Below, one piece after another: positions 21,991 through 27,721 of a stretch of DNA of 27,721 bases. This DNA comes from Nitrososphaerota archaeon (GTDB lineage Archaea; Thermoproteota; Nitrososphaeria; Nitrososphaerales; Gagatemarchaeaceae). The stretch lies in NCBI GenBank assembly GCA_005877185.1, contig VBPQ01000008.1, forward strand, positions 2,809 through 30,529. The letters are read 5' to 3'. The notes below the pieces were generated by a model. That model saw nothing but the letters and a program-made list of their open reading frames with translations, did not search any database and had not been told where the DNA came from. The translations under genes were made by a program, and so were the position numbers. Within the stretch, counting starts at the first letter, position 1. The number at the start of each line of letters is the position of its first letter.

Positions 21991-22718
21991 GCGGAGCTCC
22001 CCCCAAAGTAGGCCTCGAGCACGCCCTGATCCTTCACGACTGCCTCTGGAGCACCCTCGGCTATCACGGATCCGTGGTGCAGGACCACGACCCTCTCCAC
22101 CGTCCGCATCAGGACGCGCATGACGTGCTCCGTCCAGACGAGGGTGAGCCCGAATTCCTTTGAGAGCTTCCTTATCATCTCAGAGGCCCACTTGGTTTCT
22201 GCGACGGTCAGCCCGGCCGCGAATTCGTCTAGGAGAAGCAACCCCGGTGATGTGCCCAGGGCGCGGGCCACCTCCAACCTCTTCTTCTCTCCTCCGGTGA
22301 GCCTCCTGGCCGGCTCGTGCATCTTCTTCCCTCCGAGGCCGAGCAGACCGCAGATCTCTGCCGGGTCTTTGGGGAGCCTGCCTTTCCCCCCTCCGTGGCT
22401 GAACATCGAAGCGGCGCGGACGTTCTCGAGGACCGTCATCTCCGGGAAGGGCTGGGGAATCTGAAAAGTCCTGGCAATCCCCATCCTGGAAATCTTGTGG
22501 GGTGCCTTGCCGGTGATGTTCCTCCCCCCGAAGAGGACCTTGCCTCTGTCCGGCTTGAGCATCCCCGAGATGATGTTGAAGAGCGTGGTCTTCCCCGCTC
22601 CGTTGGGGCCGATCAGCCCCAGGATCTCTCCCTCGGCTAAGGAAAAGTTGACATCGCTCAGCACCACGAGCCCAGAGAAGCTCTTAGAGATGTGCGAGAT
22701 CTCGAGAATTGGATCCGT
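21987..22718 (-). CDS. livG: Branched-chain amino acid-type ABC transporter ATPase LivG
   Basis: Second ABC ATPase of the transporter. Walker A is GPNGAGKTT, LivG-specific segments are GIARTFQIPQPFPEMTVLEN and LTWTEH-like VWTEHVM, the signature is LTGGEKKRLEVARAL and Walker B LLLLDEFAAGL (Phe where Pro is usual). GTG 22667 is the first common start codon but would remove the first beta strand (ILEISHISKSFSGL). ACG 22718 restores MDPILEISHIS and has GGAGGGAG directly before it. The beginning overlaps livM by 35 bases; the end overlaps livF. Confidence 0.92.
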   Translation of the reverse strand, partial: TDPILEISHISKSFSGLVVLSDVNFSLAEGEILGLIGPNGAGKTTLFNIISGMLKPDRGKVLFGGRNITGKAPHKISRMGIARTFQIPQPFPEMTVLENVRAASMFSHGGGKGRLPKDPAEICGLLGLGGKKMHEPARRLTGGEKKRLEVARALGTSPGLLLLDEFAAGLTVAETKWASEMIRKLSKEFGLTLVWTEHVMRVLMRTVERVVVLHHGSVIAEGAPEAVVKDQGVLEAYFGGSSA

Positions 22719-23664
22719 CTCCCTCCGACTCCTCTCTTCGAATACGACGCGCCTGGAAGAACCTCCTCGACGCCCCTACGATTCCCTGGGGCATCGCCAT
22801 GACCACCCCGATTATCACCACGCCCAGGACTATCAGGTGCAGAAACGGATACCTCCGGTCGAGGTAGTCCCCGACCCCATAGAGGAGCGTTCCACCTATT
22901 ATCGGCCCCACAACCGTCCCCAGCCCTCCAAGCATCACCATAGAGATCGAGTTCAGCGTCACCCTCACGTCGAAGGCGTTCGTCGGGTCGATGAATGCAA
23001 TCTGCCAGATCGCGAGCGCCCCCGCCAGCCCTGCAAAGAAACCACTTATGACGAGAGCGACCGTCTTGTAGAAGGCCGCGTTCACTCCGATCGAACTCGC
23101 GGTCTTCTCTTGCTGTCTTATCGCCTGCATTGCGACACCGAACTTCGACCTCGTCATGAAGTACATTGTCGCGACGCAGAGGGCAGCCACTATGGCCATC
23201 ACGTAGTAAACCTGGAGAGGCAGGTAGTCGGCGATCGGGATGGTGAAGCCGGGCGCGGAGCCAACCGCATCCCAGTTATCGAATATGACGAAGACAGCTT
23301 CGTTTATACTGAGGGTCGCTATCGCGAAGTACGCACCACGGAGCCTGGTGGTGGGGAGGCTCATACCCAGCGCGAGCAGTGCTGACCCGAGGCCCCCTGC
23401 GAGAACAGCAGCATAGGGCGAGGCCATCGAGTTAGCCATGAGGAGCCCGCCGATGTATCCGCCCACACCGTAGAAGACGACGTGGCCGAAGTTGACGTAC
23501 CCCGTGAGACCAGCGAACATGTTGAAGCTCTCCGCGAGAACTATCCAGTTCAGGATGATGAAGGGAAGCGAGGTGCCTGCCGCGTAATTCGGCGCGACAT
23601 AGAGAAGGACCGCCGCCGCGACCGGAAGAGCGAGGGGAGCGAGGCGTTGTGGGTTCGGCTTCAA
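22684..23664 (-). CDS. livM: Branched-chain amino acid-type ABC transporter permease LivM
   Basis: A permease of 326 residues with about nine transmembrane helices. LivM hallmarks are WIVLAESFNMFAGLTGYVNF near the N-terminus, TRLRGAYFAIATLSI in the middle and SMVMLGGLGTVVGPIIGGTL before the last helices. It pairs with LivH to form the translocation channel. ATG 23664 overlaps the livH stop (ATGA), indicating coupled translation. The C-terminal tail (ARRIRREESEGDG) is longer and more charged than the membrane core needs and overlaps livG. Confidence 0.93.
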   Translation of the reverse strand: MKPNPQRLAPLALPVAAAVLLYVAPNYAAGTSLPFIILNWIVLAESFNMFAGLTGYVNFGHVVFYGVGGYIGGLLMANSMASPYAAVLAGGLGSALLALGMSLPTTRLRGAYFAIATLSINEAVFVIFDNWDAVGSAPGFTIPIADYLPLQVYYVMAIVAALCVATMYFMTRSKFGVAMQAIRQQEKTASSIGVNAAFYKTVALVISGFFAGLAGALAIWQIAFIDPTNAFDVRVTLNSISMVMLGGLGTVVGPIIGGTLLYGVGDYLDRRYPFLHLIVLGVVIIGVVMAMPQGIVGASRRFFQARRIRREESEGDGSNSRDLAHL

Positions 23665-24518
23665 TCAGGTTTCAAACCCGCTATCCCCGACGGTCTCACG
23701 ATTAGCACGACGACGAGTACTATGAAGCCTATCGCTGGGGTGACAGCCGCGTTCAGGTAGAGCGAAGCCACGTTGTTGACCACCCCTATCACGACCCCTC
23801 CGATCAGGGCCCCGAGTGGGCTTCCGAGGCCACCGAGAACCACTATCACAAAGGAGAGGAGAGTGAAGTCTCCACCCACCGTCGGCGTGACGGCCTGAAG
23901 CAGAATCACGATCGAACCCACGGAGGTGGCGATCGCTACCCCAATCCCGAAGGAGAGGAGGCTCACCGCCTCCGGGTTGATGCCCATCAAGAGCGCGGCC
24001 TCCCTGTCCTCCGTCACGGCCCGAATCGCCTTCCCCCAGAACGTTCTCCTCAGGAAGAGGCGAAGAAGCACCGCGACGACTACTGAGTAGGCAGCAGCGA
24101 TCGCCACGCTGCCGGGTAAGACAACTCCCAGCCCGTTTATGCTTGGGAACGAGATGGGGACCCCTCGCTGGTTCGGGGAGTAGAGGTTCAGCAGGAGGCT
24201 GCTGATGAGGGTCGAGAGCCCGAAGGTCAAGAAGAGCGACATCAGCTCCGGGGCATTCGCGACGCGGCGAACCAGCCCCAGATAGACGAGAAGGCCGAGC
24301 CCAAATCCGAACGGGATCGTGAAGAGGAGAGAGAGGATGGGGTGGACCCCGGCTAGCGTGAACAACCAGTAGCTGGAGTATGCGCCGACGGTGACGAAGT
24401 CGCCGTGCGCGATGTTGACGACCTTCATGACCCCCCAGACGAGGGTGAGACCGAGCGCGAGGACTCCGAAGAGGAGACCGTACGCTACTCCGAGCACCAC
24501 GAGCTCCGGGAGAATCAA
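23661..24518 (-). CDS. livH: Branched-chain amino acid-type ABC transporter permease LivH
   Basis: About 285 residues, eight transmembrane helices. Family motifs are LGLTLVWGVMKVVNIAHGDF at the N-terminus, AVTEDREAALLMGINPEAV in the cytosolic EAA-like loop and VIVVLGGLGSPLGALIGGVV near the end. The frame is open to 24638, inside the upstream gene, but TTG 24518 gives MILPELVVLGVAYGLL, where LivH proteins start, 44 nt after the binding-protein stop. Confidence 0.93.
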   Translation of the reverse strand: MILPELVVLGVAYGLLFGVLALGLTLVWGVMKVVNIAHGDFVTVGAYSSYWLFTLAGVHPILSLLFTIPFGFGLGLLVYLGLVRRVANAPELMSLFLTFGLSTLISSLLLNLYSPNQRGVPISFPSINGLGVVLPGSVAIAAAYSVVVAVLLRLFLRRTFWGKAIRAVTEDREAALLMGINPEAVSLLSFGIGVAIATSVGSIVILLQAVTPTVGGDFTLLSFVIVVLGGLGSPLGALIGGVVIGVVNNVASLYLNAAVTPAIGFIVLVVVLIVRPSGIAGLKPD

Positions 24519-24562
24519 CCTATGGCCCTCTTCGACGGCTTGTTGGTTAAAGCCTTCGCGGC

Positions 24563-25837
24563 CTACGGCGACGGGTAGACGAGGGCCGACGTTGCCACGG
24601 GTTTCGGCCAGACCACCTTTTTCGCCCCGCTCTGCCACTGCATCACGACCATCGTGTGCCCGGCCTGTATTCCTGTCGGGCCCAGCTGGAATTTTCCGTA
24701 GAAGGTGTAGAAGTTCTCGCTGCTGAGCTGGTTCCTCACGACCGTCGAGTTGAGTGACCCGCTATCGATGATGCCCCTCTGCAGGACGAGCCCGGTGTTG
24801 TAAGCTTCCGCGGCCTCGTAGTTTGGAGGCATCTTGTAGGTCGAGTTGAACTGCGTGAAGAATTGACTGCTCGTGATGTTCCCGAAGTAGGAGGTGAAGC
24901 TTGAGAAGTCGAGGCTGGACTCCCACTGCGATGGCGCCACGACGTACCCCGCGAGGCTGCCCAGGTCGGAGAGAAAGTGGGGGTCGTCCGGGGCCACGAG
25001 AAGAGCCACCATCTTGAAGTGCAGACCGAGGGACTGTATGTTCTTCATGATGGTCTCGCCGTCCACGAAGTGCGCTCCTCCCAGGAGGACGTCGGGGTTG
25101 AGGGCCGCTATCTGAGAGAGTTGAGCTGTGTAGCTCGTGGCGGACTCATCGTAGGACTGCTTGTAGACGATGTTGAAGCCGCTCGTGGAATTGACGTAGG
25201 CCGAGGCTCCATTCACGACAGAAATCGAGAAGGCGTCATTCCCGTAGAAGAAGGCGACCTTAAGGGGGGCGGAGCTGTTGAGGTTCTTCAGCATGTCGAT
25301 GACGGGCAGCATATACTTGCTGCCCGGGCTCAGGACACCCACGACGTACTTGTAGCCCTTCGTCCAGATTGAGTCTGAGGCCCCGCCATGGCTGAGGAGC
25401 AGGAGGTGGTTCGCCTCAGCGATCGGAGCGGCGGCGAGGGTGAGACCACTCGAGTAGGGGGCTACCAGAAAGTTCACACCCTGCGCGACGAGCTGCTGGT
25501 AGTCGGTTGACACCACGGACGTGGCGGAGGTGTCATCGTAATAGATGAGCTGCACCGGCACTTTCCTTCCCAGGCTCGACACGTATATTCCCCCCGAGGC
25601 GTTGACATTATGGGCCCAGAGCTTGAGCCCGTCAAGGCTCATCACGCCGTCGGCCTCGAGCGAACCTGAGAGGGGCATTGTCATGCCTACCTTGATTGTT
25701 GACGGCCCCGTGGGTGCCGTGGGGAGAGTCTGGTAGTAGTAGTATCCTCCCACGGCGACTGCAATTAGGATAATGACGATTCCAGCTGCTGCTGCGCGGC
25801 CAAGGGCGCGCCGGGCCTTCGACACGACGAAAGCCAA
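24563..25837 (-). CDS. Liv-type ABC transporter substrate-binding protein
   Basis: A type I periplasmic-binding-fold protein anchored by an N-terminal helix (AAAAGIVIILIAVAVGGYYY). The mature domain begins IKVGMTMPLSGSLEADG, the standard opening of leucine/amide-binding proteins, and includes QLVAQGVNFLVAPYSSGL, KVAFFYGNDAFSISVVNG and NYEAAEAYNTGLVLQRG. Substrates of this family are branched-chain amino acids, amides, urea or aromatic acids; the sequence alone does not decide. ATG 25891 would put the TATA box (CTATAAG, minus, about 25865-25871) inside the gene, so the leaderless TTG at 25837 is preferred; GTG 25825 is another option. It is the first gene of the transporter operon. Confidence 0.9.
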   Translation of the reverse strand: MAFVVSKARRALGRAAAAGIVIILIAVAVGGYYYYQTLPTAPTGPSTIKVGMTMPLSGSLEADGVMSLDGLKLWAHNVNASGGIYVSSLGRKVPVQLIYYDDTSATSVVSTDYQQLVAQGVNFLVAPYSSGLTLAAAPIAEANHLLLLSHGGASDSIWTKGYKYVVGVLSPGSKYMLPVIDMLKNLNSSAPLKVAFFYGNDAFSISVVNGASAYVNSTSGFNIVYKQSYDESATSYTAQLSQIAALNPDVLLGGAHFVDGETIMKNIQSLGLHFKMVALLVAPDDPHFLSDLGSLAGYVVAPSQWESSLDFSSFTSYFGNITSSQFFTQFNSTYKMPPNYEAAEAYNTGLVLQRGIIDSGSLNSTVVRNQLSSENFYTFYGKFQLGPTGIQAGHTMVVMQWQSGAKKVVWPKPVATSALVYPSP

Positions 25838-26367
25838 TATCGCCGCGTCGAGCCTTCGCGTTCTCTTATAGCTTTCGCCTTCGGTCCCCATGCTGCGGGC
25901 GGGGAGCTTACTCTTGACCAGGCCCCTCGGGCGTCGCCCCGGGGGAGAAGTTTTGACGAGAAGGGGGAGTCATCAGTTCGAGAAACGGGTCTCTTTCACG
26001 TGCCGAGAAGGTGTCAAACTTATTGCGAGCGTCTGCTGGAGAAAAGGAAATCGGACCCTAGGCGATGACTTCGATTGGAGAACACTGAGCTGCTGATGCT
26101 TGAAGAGCCTGAACCTTTCGAACGTTCCGCTGGTCAAGTATTCCCTTTAGGGAGCTCGTAGGGATCTAACAATTATGAACGACCGCCCTATGCGAAAGCA
26201 GACTAGGTGGTTCTTATTTTCGAAAGCCTAATCCCTTCCGAAAAAATTTTCAGGCAATCTCCACCCGACTCTCTCTTCTATTGTACCCCGCGATTTGAAT
26301 TCCCTAACACCATGCGAAGCCTGGTTCCAAAGAATCGGCCAGGTCTTCGGGACCCCTGCCAGCCTAG
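25838..26367. other. Intergenic stretch upstream of the transporter
   Basis: It contains the transporter promoter (TATA at about 25865-25871). A 54-codon minus-strand frame from a TTG near 26137 is open but unsupported. GCTGGTCAAG-TATTCCCTTT (26129-26148) is nearly repeated at 27491-27511 near the start of the exported-protein gene. Otherwise I see nothing. Confidence 0.5.
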
Positions 26368-26487
26368 CTACACGACAGTCCGGCACTTGCATTCGATCGT
26401 TATTTTCCGGCAGGTGTAGCAGTACCTGAAGCCTTCGCTAACGTAGGCTGCCCTGCCGCAGCCGCCGCAAATCGCGGAAAGCTCCAT
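26368..26487 (-). CDS. Zinc-ribbon microprotein (39 aa), paralogue of the one at 18505
   Basis: ATG 26487 opens MELSAICGGCGR, continues RYCYTCRKITIECKCRT and ends at TAG. Cys spacing and the RYC-x2-C-x-KIT-x-EC-x-C core match the 43-aa protein at 18505-18636. TTG 26514 would add nine residues and is a possible leaderless start, since a TATA-like ACTTATAGCG (minus, about 26545-26554) lies 30-40 nt upstream. The shared CTTATAG element in front of both copies suggests similar expression. Confidence 0.75.
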   Translation of the reverse strand: MELSAICGGCGRAAYVSEGFRYCYTCRKITIECKCRTVV

Positions 26488-26755
26488 CCCGTTCGTCGTC
26501 TGCTTCGTTCCCAATGGCCTCCGTCCGATTTGAATAGCGATTGCGCTATAAGTAAGTATGCGAGATTTTTCACTATCTTTTTTCAGGAAGAAAGTATTGA
26601 GCTAGAGGTGCTAATTCTGAAGGCTTCCTCATCTCATGCGCAAGCCGGATCGCGATGTACGCCTTCGCGTCAGCTACAATGCCAAAAAACGCTCGACCGG
26701 AAATGATAACCCTCTTCTTCGACTGGCACCGCGTGAAAAAAGCCTAGCCTTCCGC

Positions 26756-27535
26756 TCAAAGGTTTCTGTGTCTTCGCTTTCCCTTGTCGATGCTGCGGAG
26801 GTTGACCTCCGCAACCAATGCTTCTGTGATTTGGTCGAGCGAGTCGATCTTCGCCTGCATTGCAGCGTCCGTTATCTTCGTTGGCTGGTCGGGGATAAGA
26901 ATGCTGTCGTTTGAAGCAACGAAGTGCTCCCAGTTGATTCCCACATCGAGCAATGTGTCCCCCAACTGCTCGTCGGTCAGACTGTCGGTCTGCGCCAAGT
27001 TAACCAGACTTTGAAATTCGGAGTCCGGGACTTGCAGACCTGTTATCGTCGATATCGGCTTGGGCTTGGTTCCGCCGGACTCGTGTGCGAGAACGAACCC
27101 CATGAAGGTGAAGTTTTCTATCTCCGTGAAGTGTTTCATGCGTATTTCCAGCGGCGTCTCCCCTTGCGGGTCGGTCTCGGGGAAGGCTGAGATCTGAGGT
27201 GCTCCTGTTTGTGGGTCGTAGAATCGGAAAACCCTGGATAATTTCAACGTTGACGTCTTGGTGATTGTGGTAATGTTGTCAAGGGAGGTTGAAGAATTGC
27301 CAAGGGAGCCTGCATTGACGCCTCGGGGCCATGCAAGCGCAACTGTGGCGGCCCCGCCGGCAAGCAAGGCAAGCTTTAGGAACTGCCTCTTGCTCGGTGA
27401 TCTCTCCAATGTCAATCGTACCGGGCCGGCCACACTTTTGATTTCCTGAGGAGAATCTGCCTTCTCCTGACCTTCAGCCACATCAGTTCTGCTGGTCAAG
27501 GTATTCCCTTTTGGCCCAAACCAACCTTTAGGCAT
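26756..27535 (-). CDS. Exported protein with Tat-like (KR) signal
   Basis: A 259-residue protein. After a 45-residue polar extension comes SPSKRQFLKLALLAGGAATV, a Tat-type signal with KR in place of the twin arginine, followed by ALAWPRGVNA, a plausible cleavage region. The mature part has a Ser/Thr linker and a mostly alpha-helical domain with ETPLEIRMKHFTEIENFTFM and GINWEHFVASNDSILIPDQP. No family is recognised. A TATA-like AAAAATAAATC (about 27597-27607 on the minus strand) lies about 65 nt before ATG 27535. GTG or TTG starts further in (TTG 27499) would shorten the extension. Confidence 0.72.
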   Translation of the reverse strand: MPKGWFGPKGNTLTSRTDVAEGQEKADSPQEIKSVAGPVRLTLERSPSKRQFLKLALLAGGAATVALAWPRGVNAGSLGNSSTSLDNITTITKTSTLKLSRVFRFYDPQTGAPQISAFPETDPQGETPLEIRMKHFTEIENFTFMGFVLAHESGGTKPKPISTITGLQVPDSEFQSLVNLAQTDSLTDEQLGDTLLDVGINWEHFVASNDSILIPDQPTKITDAAMQAKIDSLDQITEALVAEVNLRSIDKGKRRHRNL

Positions 27536-27721
27536 TCAGGATGATGCCTCTGTAAGCCAGTTCCACAAACTACGTTTCTTGTCGAAGACTCGCCAAGATT
27601 TATTTTTCGATTCTCGCTGGCGTCGCCTTCCTCTATCTCGGAGAGGGCGAGGTAGTTGTCCCTCCCTCCCTTCGCTGCGGGAATCGTCGACGGGAGCTAA
27701 TCGGGATAACTCGATGTTCCC
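27536..27721. other. Window-edge stretch
   Basis: It holds the probable promoter of the exported-protein gene. No frame reaching the edge has recognisable coding character, although GGRDNYLALSEIEEGD is encoded on the minus strand in a short frame after a stop. Nothing further can be assigned. Confidence 0.3.

Noticed and set aside
25890..26419. Plus-strand open frames of 68 and 70 codons upstream of the transporter
   Set aside because: No promoter, no recognisable domain, and the second overlaps the conserved zinc-ribbon microprotein on the other strand.
1..27721. CRISPR arrays, insertion sequences, rRNA
   Set aside because: No regularly spaced repeats, transposase genes or rRNA-like sequence were seen in either strand.

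Overview
The window is archaeal. Many start codons lie about 25-35 nt downstream of TATA-like boxes, which implies leaderless or short-leader mRNAs, and TTG and GTG starts are common. Typical archaeal families are present: an MptA/FolE2 - QueD - QueC cluster serving preQ0/archaeosine or pterin synthesis, TrmB-type regulators, and a LAGLIDADG protein beside tRNA fragments. The base composition is GC-rich. The gene mix (cupredoxin, a TatA-like protein, membrane-anchored Thr/Ser-rich surface proteins, many short zinc-ribbon proteins) would fit a member of the TACK group such as a Nitrososphaeria-like lineage. That placement is inference; no rRNA gene is present to settle it.

Layout. 1-2381 (minus): deazapurine/pterin genes, with a QueD that carries an unusual extra N-terminal domain. 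2503-3724: an intact tRNA-Gly(CCC), then a homing-endonuclease gene flanked by a tRNA 5' half on the minus strand and an orphan tRNA 3' half on the plus strand. 3790-6095 (minus): SGNH hydrolase, a small protein, a Bcp peroxiredoxin and two unrecognised proteins. 6408-8178: a DUF309 gene and a three-gene minus cluster led by a small HTH-like protein. 8251-12048: an exported membrane-anchored protein, a membrane-bound winged-helix regulator, a TrmB regulator and a Thr-rich surface protein. 12075-14162: a BlaI-type repressor, an integral-membrane M56/M48-type metalloprotease, a membrane-anchored cupredoxin and a TatA-like protein, with matching BlaI-like operators before the repressor and the cupredoxin. 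14171-18007: membrane protein, VOC protein, SRPBCC protein, polytopic membrane protein, a decayed SRPBCC gene and a small HExxH protein. 18008-19438 is gene-poor and looks partly degraded. 19439-21036: DUF4386-like membrane protein and a HEAT-repeat protein. 21268-25837: a complete Liv-type (branched-chain amino acid/amide family) ABC transporter. 26368-27535: a second zinc-ribbon microprotein and an exported protein with a Tat-like signal.

The points that stand out most are these. (1) Several conserved genes (queC, livG, the DUF4386-like gene, the homing endonuclease) have no ATG/GTG/TTG where the family N-terminus must begin, but all have an in-frame ACG exactly there; livF has a CTG in a CTGA overlap. 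(2) An identical-geometry palindrome plus TATA promoter (GACTTCC-N-GGAAGTC, 5 nt, TTATA) precedes two unrelated genes 6.7 kb apart, suggesting an undescribed regulon. (3) The BlaI - membrane protease - cupredoxin module looks like a self-contained archaeal signal-transduction system, possibly metal- or redox-responsive. (4) The tRNA-Gly/homing-endonuclease locus has tRNA halves in opposite orientations.
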